From: Ornithinimicrobium sediminis
GTDB taxonomy: Bacteria; Actinomycetota; Actinomycetes; Actinomycetales; Dermatophilaceae
Assembly: GCF_021272345.1 (NCBI RefSeq)
Contig: NZ_JAJSDQ010000005.1
Coordinates: 62,001 to 126,000 of the forward strand
Length of the DNA: 64,000 nt
Direction of reading: 5' to 3'
The position numbers were made by a program, and so were the translations under genes. Of this stretch, positions 32,116-41,657 are shown piece by piece. Position 1 is the stretch's first letter, and each line of letters starts with the position of its first letter. A model generated the notes under the pieces. That model saw nothing but the letters and a program-made list of their open reading frames with translations. It was not told where the DNA came from and ran no database searches.

Positions 32116-34965
32116 TCAGAGGGCGGGAGCCTCGGCGTCGACGTAGTCGGTGCGCGCCTCCTGGCCGGACGCCTCCGCGGCGTCGTGCAGCTCCACCGGG
32201 TCCAGGTCCGGGTCGCCGGCACGCTCCTCGTCCGCACGTGCCCCGGCATACGCCGAGTTGCCCAGGGACTCGAGCTCGGTGAGCACCCGTGCGTGCTTGT
32301 CGACGCACATCACCACGAGGTCCCCCGGGTTCGCCAGCACCATCGACTCGCGCACCGCGTCGACCTCCTCCGGCACGACCCGCACCGACTTGGCACGGAC
32401 CTCGCCGGACTGGATGCGGGCACGCACGCCCTCGGCGACGAGCTCGGCGGCGGCACCGTGCGGCCGTCCTCGGCGGTTGTCGTCCTCCCGGACGACCAGC
32501 ACGTCGAAGAACTGGGCCGCGACCTCACCCAGCTCGCGGATGTCGGCGTCGCGCCGGTCACCGGCGGCGCCGATGATGCCGATGCGCGCGGCGCGGACCG
32601 CACCGCTCTGGTGGGCCCGCTGCTCGGACAGGTTGTCGACGAACTCACCCAGGGCCCGCATCCCGGCCGGGTTGTGGCAGTAGTCCACCACCACGCTGAC
32701 CCCCTTGACGTCGAGCATGTTCAGGCGCCCGGGTGACAGGTAGTACGACGTGGTGAAGGTGCGCAGGCCCTGCCGTATGTCGTGCAGCGGGGCGTCGACC
32801 GCGAAGGCGGCGCCGGCCGCGGCCATGGCGTTGGCGACGTTGAACCGTGCAGCGCCGCCGAAGGTGCTCGGCAGCAGGTGTGTCCAGGCCAGCTGCATGC
32901 TGCGACGACCGTGCCGGATGACGATCATCTCGCCACGGTCGCTCGGCTCCAGCACGACGGCACGGCCGCCGCGGCGCAGCCGGGCGTCGATGAAGGCGCG
33001 CTCCGGCGAGCCGGGGGGCTGCATCGAGAACCAGACGACCCCGCCGCTGCAGTGCCGGCGCATCTCGCGCACGTTGGGGTCGTCGGCGTTCAGCACTGCG
33101 AACCCGTCACGGGGCACCGCCTCGACCACCACCCGCTTGACCGCCGCCAGCTGCTCGACGGTGTCGATGCCCCGCAGCCCGAGGTGGTCGGCGGCCACGT
33201 TGGTCACCACGGCGACGTCGTTGCGGTCGTAGCCCAGGCCCTCGCGCAGGATGCCGCCACGGGCCACCTCCATGACGGCGAAGTCGACCCGGGGGTTCTG
33301 CAGCACCATGCGGGCCGACTTGGGACCCGAGGCGTCGGACCGCTTCACCAGCCGCTCGTCGATGACGATGCCGTCGGTCGAGGTCATGCCGACCTGACGA
33401 CCCAGGCCCTTCATGATGTGCGCGATCATCCGCGAGGTCGTGGTCTTGCCGTTGGTGCCGGTCACCGCCACGATCGGCACGCGGGAGGGTGACCCCGGGG
33501 GGAAGAGCAGGTCGACGACCGGCTTGGCGATGTACTGCGGCTCGCCCACGGTCGGGTGGGTGTGCATCCGGAAGCCGGGGGCCGCGTTGACCTCGCAGAT
33601 GGCGCCGCCGGTCTCGCGCACCGGTGCCGAGATGTCGGGGCAGATGAAGTCGATGCCGGCGACGTCCAGGCCGATCAGCCGCGCGGCCTCCTCGGCGATC
33701 TCGACGTTCTCGGGGTGCGCGTCGAAGGTGCGGTCGACGGAGATGCCACCGGTCGACATGTTGCCGGTGAGCGCCAGCCTGACCATCTCGCCCTCGGGCG
33801 GGACGTCGTCCATCTCGTAGCCCTGCTGGCGGACCAGCTCCACGGCGCCGTCGGTCACGGTGATCCGGGTGAGGACCTTCTCGTGGCCGACACCGCGGCG
33901 CGGGTCGGCGTTGGTGGTCTCCACCAGCTCGGAGACGGTGTGCGTGCCGTCGCCGATGACGTGGGCGGGGACCCGCTCGGCGATCGCCTGCATGCGCCCA
34001 CCGACGATCAGGCAGCGGTAGTCGTTGCCGGTGATGAACGACTCCACGACCATGATCCCGCGCCGGGACTGCGCGTGGGCGGTCGGCCAGTGGGCCCGCA
34101 CCGCCACCTCGTCCCTGAGGTCGATGCCCACACCGCGCCCGTGGTTGCCGTCCAGGGGCTTGACGACCACCGGGTAGCCGATGCGCTCGGCGACCGCGAC
34201 CGCTCCGTCCTCGGTGCGCACCGTGTCGCTGGCCGGCACCGGCAGGCCGGCCGAGGAGAGCAGGGTGTTGGTGAGGGCTTTGTCACCGGCGATGTCGACG
34301 GCCAGGGCGCCGGTGCGGGAGGTCATGGTGGCCCGGATGCGCTGCGCGTGCACGCCCTGGCCGAGCTGCACGAGGGAGGCGGTGTTGAGGCGCAGCCACG
34401 GGATGTCCCGCGCCTGGGCCTCCTCGATGATGGCCGCGGTCGAGGGCCCGAAGGCGGTGCGCTCCGCCAGTCGCAGGAAGTCGTCGAGCTCGGTGGCGAA
34501 GTCGAAGTCCGGGTCGTGCGCGACGGCGGAGTTGACCATCCGCACCGCCAGGCGACCGGCCGCCAGGCCGACCCGCTCGTCGAGGAAGCCGAAGATGACG
34601 TTGTACCGTCCCGGGACGCCACGCACCATGCGGGTCTTGCCGCGACGCATGTCGTGGCCGGCCTCCGCCTGCAGCTGCAGGGCGAGGTGCTCCGCGACGT
34701 GGCCCATCCAGGTGCCCTCCTGGAGCCGCTCGACGAAGCCGCCGACGCGCCCCCGTGAGCAGGTGTGCTGTCCCAGACCGGGCAGCCACTCCAGGACCTG
34801 CTCGGTGAACCCGGGCAGGGTGTGGGAGGGGTACTCCTCGAGGATGCCGAGGTCGACGACGAGATGGACGGCCTGCTCGTAGTTCCAGATGTTGGGGCCG
34901 CGGTAGACGCGCGACTCGACGATCTGCAGCTCCGGGGCAGCAGGGGCGGAGGGGGTGGAGGTCAC
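32116..34965 (-). CDS. cphA: Cyanophycin synthetase
   Basis: Builds the storage polymer multi-L-arginyl-poly-L-aspartate from Asp and Arg with ATP. The 949-residue protein has the full CphA1 order: N-terminal domain (1-160, RVYRGPNIWNYEQAVHLV), ATP-grasp domain (about 222-490, with VVVKPLDGNHGRGVGI and ICEVNAAPGFRMH), and a Mur-ligase domain from about 495 with P-loop GTNGKTTT at 503-510. It exceeds the usual ~870-900 residues by an acidic C-terminal tail of about 60. GTG 34965 is preceded by GAGGAG. It follows cphB by 12 nt in one operon. Confidence 0.95.
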   Translation of the reverse strand: MTSTPSAPAAPELQIVESRVYRGPNIWNYEQAVHLVVDLGILEEYPSHTLPGFTEQVLEWLPGLGQHTCSRGRVGGFVERLQEGTWMGHVAEHLALQLQAEAGHDMRRGKTRMVRGVPGRYNVIFGFLDERVGLAAGRLAVRMVNSAVAHDPDFDFATELDDFLRLAERTAFGPSTAAIIEEAQARDIPWLRLNTASLVQLGQGVHAQRIRATMTSRTGALAVDIAGDKALTNTLLSSAGLPVPASDTVRTEDGAVAVAERIGYPVVVKPLDGNHGRGVGIDLRDEVAVRAHWPTAHAQSRRGIMVVESFITGNDYRCLIVGGRMQAIAERVPAHVIGDGTHTVSELVETTNADPRRGVGHEKVLTRITVTDGAVELVRQQGYEMDDVPPEGEMVRLALTGNMSTGGISVDRTFDAHPENVEIAEEAARLIGLDVAGIDFICPDISAPVRETGGAICEVNAAPGFRMHTHPTVGEPQYIAKPVVDLLFPPGSPSRVPIVAVTGTNGKTTTSRMIAHIMKGLGRQVGMTSTDGIVIDERLVKRSDASGPKSARMVLQNPRVDFAVMEVARGGILREGLGYDRNDVAVVTNVAADHLGLRGIDTVEQLAAVKRVVVEAVPRDGFAVLNADDPNVREMRRHCSGGVVWFSMQPPGSPERAFIDARLRRGGRAVVLEPSDRGEMIVIRHGRRSMQLAWTHLLPSTFGGAARFNVANAMAAAGAAFAVDAPLHDIRQGLRTFTTSYYLSPGRLNMLDVKGVSVVVDYCHNPAGMRALGEFVDNLSEQRAHQSGAVRAARIGIIGAAGDRRDADIRELGEVAAQFFDVLVVREDDNRRGRPHGAAAELVAEGVRARIQSGEVRAKSVRVVPEEVDAVRESMVLANPGDLVVMCVDKHARVLTELESLGNSAYAGARADEERAGDPDLDPVELHDAAEASGQEARTDYVDAEAPAL

Positions 34966-34977
34966 GTCGGGCTCCTC

Positions 34978-35895
34978 TCAGCGCCGCAGGGCGGCAGCGG
35001 CGTTGGCGGTCTCGTGCACGTCGGTGGGCGAGGTGACGACAGCGACCTCGGGGTACTGCTCCCGGAAGTCGGTCAGCGTGACCTGGCCGAGGTCGAAGGT
35101 GGCGCCGTAGGGCAGCGAGTGGACGACGGCACCGGACACGAGCAGGGGCGCGTCCCGGCGTGCCTCGTGGGCGTCACTCACCGCCGCCCGGCCGTCCACC
35201 ACGTAGACCGACCCGGTGCCCACCACGGTCAGCACACGCTCGTCCACGATCTCGGCCGCCGTGTCCTCGTCGACGCCGACCCCCAGCAGGCTCGGTGACC
35301 CGGCGACCAGGGAGAGCAGCCGGGCGTAGCGGGTGCGCTGGGCGAAGTGCTGGTCGAGGATCACCCCGGGCAGCAGTCCGAACCCGGCCGTGAGCTGCCC
35401 GGCACGCTGGCGGGGGGTCACGCCCTCGTCGCCCAGGGAGATCATGAACTGGCTGAGGACCGAGGCACCCGCCGAGGTGCCGGCGACGACCGCGCCTCGC
35501 TCGTAGGCTCGCCGGATCGCCTCGTGCAGGGGGGTGCCGACGATGAGCTGGCCGAGCTTGAGCTGGTTGCCCCCGGTCACGAACACCCCGGTGGCGTCGT
35601 CGACTGCCGCGACGAGCTCGGGGTCACCGGACTGGTGTCGGGTCTGCGGGTCCACGGCGGTCACGTCCGTGGCGTGCAGACGCTCGAACACCGACCGGTA
35701 GACCGCGACGGCCTCCTCGGCCAGGGATGACGCCGAGGGGATCACCACGATGCGCGCCGCGCGCCCTCCCGCGAGGGCGACGAAGCGCTTGAGGACGAGC
35801 ACCCGACGGCGCTTGTCCTCGGCACCGCCGATGACGAACAGCCTGCGTGGTGGGGCCTCGGTCACGTCGGCATCGGAGGGGTCGGCGTGTGGCAT
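34978..35895 (-). CDS. cphB: Cyanophycinase
   Basis: Serine peptidase that hydrolyses cyanophycin to beta-Asp-Arg dipeptides. The 305-residue protein has FVIGGAEDK at the N-terminus, VFVTGGNQLKL, and the nucleophile elbow GTSAGAS with Ser141, followed by LLPGVILDQHFAQRTR, all typical of the S51 cyanophycinase group. ATG 35895. It lies between glgC and cphA on the same strand, so synthesis and breakdown enzymes of the polymer share one transcript. Confidence 0.95.
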   Translation of the reverse strand: MPHADPSDADVTEAPPRRLFVIGGAEDKRRRVLVLKRFVALAGGRAARIVVIPSASSLAEEAVAVYRSVFERLHATDVTAVDPQTRHQSGDPELVAAVDDATGVFVTGGNQLKLGQLIVGTPLHEAIRRAYERGAVVAGTSAGASVLSQFMISLGDEGVTPRQRAGQLTAGFGLLPGVILDQHFAQRTRYARLLSLVAGSPSLLGVGVDEDTAAEIVDERVLTVVGTGSVYVVDGRAAVSDAHEARRDAPLLVSGAVVHSLPYGATFDLGQVTLTDFREQYPEVAVVTSPTDVHETANAAAALRR

Positions 35896-35904
35896 GGGAG
35901 CACT

Positions 35905-37173
35905 CTAGGCGCTGTGGGCACCCTCGATCACGGTCCCCTTGCCGATCACGACCAGACCCGAGTCGGTCACCGTGAAGCCGCGTGCCCGGTCGTGGTCGTG
36001 GTCCACCCCGACCGAGGTGCCGGGGGGCACCACGACGTTCTTGTCGATGATGGCGCGCCGGATCGTGCACCCCCGGTGCACCTCGACGTTGTCCAGCAGC
36101 ACGGAGTCGGTGACGGTGCTGAAGCTGTGCACCCTGACGCGGGGCGAGAGCACCGAGCGGGTGACCGACGCTCCGCTGATGACCACGCCGGGCGAGACCG
36201 CCGAGTCCAGGGCCTGGCCGATCCGGTCGTTCGAGCCGTGCACGAACTTGGCCGGGGGTGGGCAGCCGTAGTTGGTCAGGATCGGCCACTCGTCGTTGTA
36301 GAGGTTGAACACCGGGTGGACCGAGACCAGGTCCATGTGCGCCTCGAAGTAGGAGTCCATGGTGCCGACGTCGCGCCAGTAGCCGCGGTCGCGGTCGGTG
36401 GCGCCCGGCACGTCGTTGGCACTGAAGTCGTAGACGTAGCCCTCGCCACGGTCGACGAAGGCGGGGACGATGTCACCGCCCATGTCGTGCTTCGAGCCGT
36501 CCTTGTGCGCGTCCTCGGTCACCGCGCGTTCGAGGACGTCGGCGTCGAAGACGTAGTTGCCCATGGAGGCGAAGACCTCGTCGGGGGAGTCCGGCAGGCC
36601 CGGCGCGTCGGTCGGCTTCTCCAGGAAGCGCGCGATCCGCTGGGGGTCCTCGGGGTCGACGTCGATGACGCCGAACTGGTCGGACAGCGACCGCGGCTGG
36701 CGGATGCCCGCCACCGTGACACCGGCACCGGTCTCGATGTGCTGGTCGACCATCTGCGAGAAGTCCATCCGGTAGACGTGGTCTGCGCCCACCACCACGA
36801 CGATGTCGGGCCGCTCGTCGTGGATGAGGTTCAGGCTCTGGTAGATGGCGTCGGCGCTGCCGGCGAACCAGTGCTTGCCCATCCGCTGCTGGGCAGGCAC
36901 CGGGGCGACGTAGTTGCCCAGGAGGTTGGTCAGCCGCCAGGTCTTGGTCACGTGGGTGTCGAGGCTGTGCGACTTGTACTGCGTCAGCACGACCACCTTG
37001 CGGTAGCCGGAGTTGACGATGTTGGACAGGGCGAAGTCGATCAGACGGTAGGGACCGCCGAACGGCACAGCCGGTTTGGCCCGGTCCGCCGTCAGCGGCA
37101 TCAGCCGCTTGCCCTCACCTCCGGCCAGCACGATCGCCAGAACGTTCAGCCTGCTGCGCGACGTCTTTGCCAT
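35905..37173 (-). CDS. glgC: Glucose-1-phosphate adenylyltransferase (ADP-glucose pyrophosphorylase)
   Basis: Makes ADP-glucose for glycogen synthesis. The 422-residue enzyme has the nucleotide-binding [20 protein letters not shown] near the N-terminus, the sugar-phosphate region [10 protein letters not shown]-like (here [13 protein letters not shown]), FLEKP and a C-terminal left-handed beta-helix ([20 protein letters not shown]). ATG 37173, preceded by a -10-like box rather than a ribosome-binding site. Unusually, cphB begins 9 nt after its stop, joining carbon- and nitrogen-reserve genes in one probable transcript; glgA is divergent. Confidence 0.95.
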   Translation of the reverse strand: MAKTSRSRLNVLAIVLAGGEGKRLMPLTADRAKPAVPFGGPYRLIDFALSNIVNSGYRKVVVLTQYKSHSLDTHVTKTWRLTNLLGNYVAPVPAQQRMGKHWFAGSADAIYQSLNLIHDERPDIVVVVGADHVYRMDFSQMVDQHIETGAGVTVAGIRQPRSLSDQFGVIDVDPEDPQRIARFLEKPTDAPGLPDSPDEVFASMGNYVFDADVLERAVTEDAHKDGSKHDMGGDIVPAFVDRGEGYVYDFSANDVPGATDRDRGYWRDVGTMDSYFEAHMDLVSVHPVFNLYNDEWPILTNYGCPPPAKFVHGSNDRIGQALDSAVSPGVVISGASVTRSVLSPRVRVHSFSTVTDSVLLDNVEVHRGCTIRRAIIDKNVVVPPGTSVGVDHDHDRARGFTVTDSGLVVIGKGTVIEGAHSA

Positions 37174-37179
37174 GGCACC

Positions 37180-37185
37180 AACCTA
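37180..37185 (-). promoter_or_regulatory. Candidate -10 box for leaderless glgC-cphB-cphA transcript
   Basis: Minus-strand TAGGTT fits TANNNT and is separated from the glgC ATG by 6 nt (GGTGCC), with no ribosome-binding site. It suggests a leaderless operon mRNA. Confidence 0.4.
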
Positions 37186-37249
37186 GGGGACAGCAGGCGG
37201 ACCGGGCGAGAGGTAGCCGGGGGACGGCGGCGCCGATAGCGTGAGCGGG

Positions 37250-38455
37250 GTGCAGATCGACATCCTGACCCGCGAGTACCCGCCCAACATCTACGGAGGG
37301 GCGGGGGTGCACGTGAACGAGCTGACCCGCGCCCTGCGCTCCAGAGGGGACGTCCAGGTGCAGGTGCGCGCCTTCGACGACCCGGTCGAGGAGGAGGGCA
37401 CGACAGGGTATGCCGCGCTGCCGCAGCTGGCCGAGGCCAACCCGGCTCTGCGGACCCTCGGCGTCGACCTCACCATCGCCGCGGACGTCGTCGCGGCCGC
37501 GCCGGACCTGGTGCACAGCCACACCTGGTACGCCAACTTCGCGGGCCACCTGGCCTCGCTGGTCGGCGGGATGCCGCACGTCATCTCCGCGCACTCCCTC
37601 GAGCCCATGCGGCCGTGGAAGGCCGAGCAGCTGGGCGGTGGCTACCGCCTGTCCAGCTACGTGGAGCGCACGGCATACGAGGGCGCGGCCGCGGTCATCG
37701 CGGTCTCGGAGGGGATGCGCCGCGACGTGCTCGCGAGCTACCCGGACATCGACCCCGACAAGGTCAAGGTCGTCCACAACGGCATCGACTCCGAGCAGTG
37801 GCAGCGGGACACCAGCGAGGCTGCGCGCACGGTCGTCACCGGCCACGGCATCGACCCCGACCGCCCGAGCGTCGTCTTCCTCGGCCGGATCACCCGGCAG
37901 AAGGGGCTGCCCTACCTGCTGCGCTCCCTGCGCAGGATCCCCGACGACACCCAGATCGTGCTCCTGGCCGGGGCCCCGGACACCCCGGAGATCAAGGACG
38001 AGGTCGTCGCCCTCGTGGACCAGCTGCGCGCCGAGCGTGGCGGACCGGTGGTGTGGATCGCCGAGATGCTGCCCCGCGACCAGGTCGTCGCTGTGCTCTC
38101 GCACGCCACCGTCTTCGTCTGTCCCTCGGTCTACGAGCCGCTGGGCATCGTCAACCTGGAGGCCATGGCCTGTGGGGCGGCCGTCGTGGCGACCGCCACG
38201 GGAGGCATCCCGGAGGTCGTCGTGCACGGCGAGACCGGGTGGCTGGTGCCCATCGAGCAGGTCACCGACGGCACCGGGACGCCGGTCGACGAGGACCGCT
38301 ACGTCGCCGACTTCGCCGCAGCCATGAACGACGCCCTGTCGGACCCGGCCCGCGCCCAGCGGATGGGCCAGGCGGGCCGTGAGCGCGCCATCCGGGACTT
38401 CTCCTGGGACACCATCGCCGAGCGCACCCTGGAGGTCTACCGCTCGGTGCTCTGA
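37250..38455 (+). CDS. glgA: Glycogen synthase, Corynebacterium/GT4 type
   Basis: Transfers glucose from ADP-glucose in glycogen (or maltose-1-phosphate) synthesis. About 401 residues; two Rossmann domains with EYPPNIYGGAGVHV at the N-terminus, VHSHTWYANFAGHLA, and the donor-site region VYEPLGIVNLEAMACG. The start is set at GTG 37250 (VQIDILTREYPP) because relatives begin at this point; GTG 37241 in the same frame is an alternative. A GATAGC element just upstream may be the promoter. Divergent from glgC. Confidence 0.93.
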   Translation: MQIDILTREYPPNIYGGAGVHVNELTRALRSRGDVQVQVRAFDDPVEEEGTTGYAALPQLAEANPALRTLGVDLTIAADVVAAAPDLVHSHTWYANFAGHLASLVGGMPHVISAHSLEPMRPWKAEQLGGGYRLSSYVERTAYEGAAAVIAVSEGMRRDVLASYPDIDPDKVKVVHNGIDSEQWQRDTSEAARTVVTGHGIDPDRPSVVFLGRITRQKGLPYLLRSLRRIPDDTQIVLLAGAPDTPEIKDEVVALVDQLRAERGGPVVWIAEMLPRDQVVAVLSHATVFVCPSVYEPLGIVNLEAMACGAAVVATATGGIPEVVVHGETGWLVPIEQVTDGTGTPVDEDRYVADFAAAMNDALSDPARAQRMGQAGRERAIRDFSWDTIAERTLEVYRSVL

Positions 38456-38491
38456 GCCGGGCGACACCACGCCCGAGGCGGCGTGCCGCCG

Positions 38492-39244
38492 TCACCGCCA
38501 TCCGGCCAGGTGCATCGCGGTGACGTTGGCGGCCTCGGCGAGGGCGGACGCCCCGCGGTCGGCGACCCTGGCCAGGATGCGCTCGCGGTGCACGGTGGTG
38601 CTGGAGGCCACGGTCTGCAGCCTGCTGTCGCGACCCACGTCCGCCAGGGCGAGCATCGAGCCGGCGAGGCGGACCACGCGCTCGGCGCGTTGCGGCACAC
38701 CATGCGGCAGCCCCCAGTCGCTGCTGCCCAGGTCACGTCGGACCAGCGACTCGAGCTCGGCTCCGGCCCACGGCTGGTCGGGCACCGCTGCCAGCTCCTG
38801 GGTCAGCGCAGCCAGGTCGCGGCGCAGGCCGAGCTCGACCTCCGGCAGGCTGACGGCCTGCACCCGGTGCACGGGCACCGGCTCGGTGACGTGGCCGCGC
38901 CACACGGCCTGCCAGCCCTGGTCGCCCTCCGGACCGTAGGCGGTGATCTCGGGCACGAGTGCGGCGCCGATGCCGGGCACGTAGACCAGCTCCTCCGCGG
39001 TGACCGCCGCCGCCACGAGGTCCGGGCCGCCGCGTGGCATCGCGGAGATGTCGCCAGGTCGGGGCAGTGCGACGAGCACGACCTGCTCACCCAGGTCGCG
39101 CCAGGTGCCCAGGGTGTCGGTCAGGCCGTCGACGTGGTCGATGTCCGGCAGGGCGCGCGCGGCGACCTTCTCCACGGGCAGGTGACCGGCGAACGCCGCG
39201 GTCGCCCAGAGCGCGACACGCACGCTGGCAGGCAGGACGGACAT
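38492..39244 (-). CDS. Conserved hypothetical protein
   Basis: A 250-residue soluble protein without a motif I recognise. It begins SVLPASVRVALWATAAFAGHLP and contains helices with many Ala and Leu; residues 80-130 look like a mixed alpha/beta segment. ATG 39244 is chosen because the 9 residues upstream overlap the divergent promoter region. It is convergent with glgA (36 bp apart) and divergent from the ABC ATPase gene. Probably an actinobacterial family of unknown function. Confidence 0.7.
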   Translation of the reverse strand: MSVLPASVRVALWATAAFAGHLPVEKVAARALPDIDHVDGLTDTLGTWRDLGEQVVLVALPRPGDISAMPRGGPDLVAAAVTAEELVYVPGIGAALVPEITAYGPEGDQGWQAVWRGHVTEPVPVHRVQAVSLPEVELGLRRDLAALTQELAAVPDQPWAGAELESLVRRDLGSSDWGLPHGVPQRAERVVRLAGSMLALADVGRDSRLQTVASSTTVHRERILARVADRGASALAEAANVTAMHLAGWR

Positions 39245-39272
39245 GCGGTGATCGTAGACACCGGCAGGCAAC

Positions 39273-39278
39273 TACGCT
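39273..39278 (+). promoter_or_regulatory. Candidate -10 box for the ABC ATPase operon
   Basis: TACGCT fits TANNNT and ends 8 nt before the ATG at 39287, with no ribosome-binding site in between; consistent with a leaderless or very short-leader mRNA. Confidence 0.4.
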
Positions 39279-39286
39279 TGCGAGCC

Positions 39287-40072
39287 ATGAGCGATGTCCT
39301 GGAGTTCGCCGGTGTCGGGGTCAGGCGTGGCAGGACCGATCTGCTGAGCGACGTGACCTGGTCGGTGGAGGAGGGCGAGCGCTGGGTCGTCATCGGGCCC
39401 AACGGAGCCGGCAAGACGACCCTGCTGCAGGTCGCCGCCGCACGCATGCACCCCAGCACCGGGGTCGCCGGTGTGCTGGGGGAGGTGCTGGGCACCGTCG
39501 ACGTCTTCGAGCTGCGCCCGCGCATCGGCATCTCGAGCATCGCGATCGCCGAGCGCATCCCCGACGCCGAGAGGGTCTGCGACGTCGTGCTCACCGCGTC
39601 CTGGTCCGTCGTGGGCCGCTGGCGGGAGGACTACGACCGGATGGACGAGGAGCGGGCCACCGGGCTTCTGGACGCGCTCGGTGTGCGCCACCTGTCGCAC
39701 CGCCGCTACGGCACCCTGAGCGAGGGGGAGCGCAAGCGCGTCCAGATCGCACGGGCGCTCATGACCGACCCGGAGCTGATGCTGCTCGACGAGCCCGCCG
39801 CAGGTCTGGACCTGCGCGGGCGCGAGGACCTCGTGGAACGCCTCCAGCGCCTCGCCGAGGACGTCACCGCCCCCGCCCTGGTGCTGGTCACCCACCATGT
39901 CGAGGAGATCCCGCCCGGGTTCACCGACATCCTCATGCTGCGCGGGGGCACGGTCGTCGCGGCCGGCCCGCTGGAGACCACGCTGAACGCCGACAACCTC
40001 TCGGCGACCTTCGGCCTGCCCCTGGTGGTCGACCGGCACGGCGACCGCTGGGCCGCTCGGGCCGCTCGGTGA
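39287..40072 (+). CDS. ABC transporter ATP-binding protein
   Basis: A 261-residue ABC ATPase with Walker A GPNGAGKTT, signature LSEGERKRVQI, Walker B LMLLDEPAAGLD and H-loop LVTHHVEE. Its Ser-Glu-Gly signature and the VVIGPNGAGKTTLLQ start resemble YlmA/ModF-like proteins. No permease subunit is adjacent; the next gene encodes a different membrane protein type. It may therefore be a stand-alone ATPase or work with a permease elsewhere. Its stop overlaps the next start (GTGA). Confidence 0.85.
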   Translation: MSDVLEFAGVGVRRGRTDLLSDVTWSVEEGERWVVIGPNGAGKTTLLQVAAARMHPSTGVAGVLGEVLGTVDVFELRPRIGISSIAIAERIPDAERVCDVVLTASWSVVGRWREDYDRMDEERATGLLDALGVRHLSHRRYGTLSEGERKRVQIARALMTDPELMLLDEPAAGLDLRGREDLVERLQRLAEDVTAPALVLVTHHVEEIPPGFTDILMLRGGTVVAAGPLETTLNADNLSATFGLPLVVDRHGDRWAARAAR

Positions 40073-40830
40073 CGCTGCTCGAAGCGCTCGCGATCGCGCT
40101 CGCCGGGCTGCTCGCCGGCACCATCAACACGATCGTCGGCTCCGGCACGCTGATCACCTTCCCCACGCTGCTGTTCTTCGGCTACCCCCCGGTCGCCGCC
40201 AACGTGTCCAACAACATCGGCCTGGTCGCCGGAGGGGTGAGCGGTGCCTGGGGCTACCGGCACGAGCTGGTCGGTCTGAAGCGCACGCTGCTGATGCTGC
40301 TGCCGGCCTCCCTGGTCGGGTCGGTCACCGGTGCCCTGCTGCTGCTGGTGCTGCCCGAGGCGGCCTTCGAGACCATCGTGCCGGTGCTCATCGCGATCGC
40401 GCTGCTGCTCGTGGTCCTCGGCCCCCGGATCAACCGCTGGGCGGCCAGGCGGCACACCGACAGGATGACCACCGGCCACGCCGTCGCCCTCCTCGTGGGG
40501 GTGCTGCTGGCCGGGGTCTACGGCGGCTACTTCGGCGCAGCACAGGGCGTGCTGCTCATCGGGGTGATGAGCGCCCTGCTGCCGCTCCACGTCCAGCAGA
40601 TCAACGGCATCAAGAACGTGCTCGGGCTCATGGTCAACGTCGTCGCAGCCGTCGTCTTCCTCCTCGTGCAGCCCGAGCAGGTCATCTGGCCTGTCGTGGG
40701 GCTCATCGCAGGCGGCGCGGTGGTCGGCGGAGTGATCGGAGCCAAGGTCGGCCGGGCCATGCCGCCCTGGCTGCTGCGCACGGTCATCGTCGTCATCGGG
40801 CTCGTCGCGATCGTGGTGCTCGTGACGTGA
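40069..40830 (+). CDS. TauE/SafE family sulfite/organosulfonate exporter-like protein
   Basis: A 253-residue membrane protein with about eight helices. The two half-repeats start with TINTIVGSGTLITFPTLLFFG and VYGGYFGAAQGVLL (partly quoted), the pattern of the TSUP (TauE/SafE) family, which moves sulfur-containing anions. GTG 40069 overlaps the ABC gene stop. The link with an ABC ATPase and a methyltransferase is transcriptional and gives no clear substrate. Confidence 0.88.
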   Translation: MTLLEALAIALAGLLAGTINTIVGSGTLITFPTLLFFGYPPVAANVSNNIGLVAGGVSGAWGYRHELVGLKRTLLMLLPASLVGSVTGALLLLVLPEAAFETIVPVLIAIALLLVVLGPRINRWAARRHTDRMTTGHAVALLVGVLLAGVYGGYFGAAQGVLLIGVMSALLPLHVQQINGIKNVLGLMVNVVAAVVFLLVQPEQVIWPVVGLIAGGAVVGGVIGAKVGRAMPPWLLRTVIVVIGLVAIVVLVT

Positions 40831-41654
40831 GCGCTCCGGTGCTGCCCGAGGGGGTCATCTGGGTCGACGACGCGCGCGACGAGCGGGTGCGTGACTACTT
40901 CAGCCTGACCGACGTGGCGCTGCGGCGGGTCCTCGAGCCTCGCGAGGGGCTCTACCTCGCCGAGTCCGAGAAGGTCATCCGTCGTGCGCTCGGCGCCGGC
41001 CACCGGATGCGCTCGCTCCTGATGGCTCCGCGGTGGCTGGGTGACCTCTCCGACCTGGTCGCCGGCGCAGTGGCCGAGGGCACACCGGTGTATGTTGCGT
41101 CGCCGCCGGTGATCGAGGCGATGACCGGCTTCCACCTGCACCGGGGTGCCCTGGCAGCCATGCACCGGCCAGAGCCGGCCGCGGTGACCGAGCTGCTGGC
41201 CGGGGCGCGCAGGGTCGCCGTCCTGGAGGACATCGTCGACCACACCAACGTCGGGGCGGTGTTCCGGTCCGCGGCGGGTCTGGGGGTCGACGCCGTGCTC
41301 GTGACCCCGCGCTGCGCGGACCCGCTCTACCGGCGCTCCGTCCGCGTCTCGATGGGCACCGTCTTCCAGGTGCCCTGGACCAGGATCGACCCGTGGCCAG
41401 CGGGCATCGCGACGCTCAAGGAGCTCGGCTTCGTCGTGGCCGCCTGTGCGCTCTCGGACGACGCAGTGAGCCTCGACGAGCTCGCGGCCGACCCGCCGCA
41501 GCGCCTCGCCGTCGTGCTCGGCACCGAGGGTGACGGCCTGGCCCCGCTCACGGTGGCAGGGGCCGACACCGTGGTGCGCATCCCTATGGCGGCGGGGGTC
41601 GACTCGCTGAACGTGGCTGCGGCCAGCGCCGTGGTGTTCTACGCCCTGCGGTAG
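40827..41654 (+). CDS. SpoU/TrmH family RNA 2'-O-methyltransferase
   Basis: A 275-residue methyltransferase that uses S-adenosylmethionine on rRNA or tRNA. An N-terminal substrate-binding part (about 1-110, with LYLAESEKVIRRAL) precedes the trefoil-knot domain, with the motifs DHTNVGAVFRSAAGLGVDAV, LGTEGDGL and IPMAAGVDSLNVAAA. GTG 40827 overlaps the TauE stop. Converges on the YbaK gene with 3 bp between stops. The specific RNA target cannot be read from sequence. Confidence 0.9.
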   Translation: MSAPVLPEGVIWVDDARDERVRDYFSLTDVALRRVLEPREGLYLAESEKVIRRALGAGHRMRSLLMAPRWLGDLSDLVAGAVAEGTPVYVASPPVIEAMTGFHLHRGALAAMHRPEPAAVTELLAGARRVAVLEDIVDHTNVGAVFRSAAGLGVDAVLVTPRCADPLYRRSVRVSMGTVFQVPWTRIDPWPAGIATLKELGFVVAACALSDDAVSLDELAADPPQRLAVVLGTEGDGLAPLTVAGADTVVRIPMAAGVDSLNVAAASAVVFYALR

Positions 41655-41657
41655 GTC

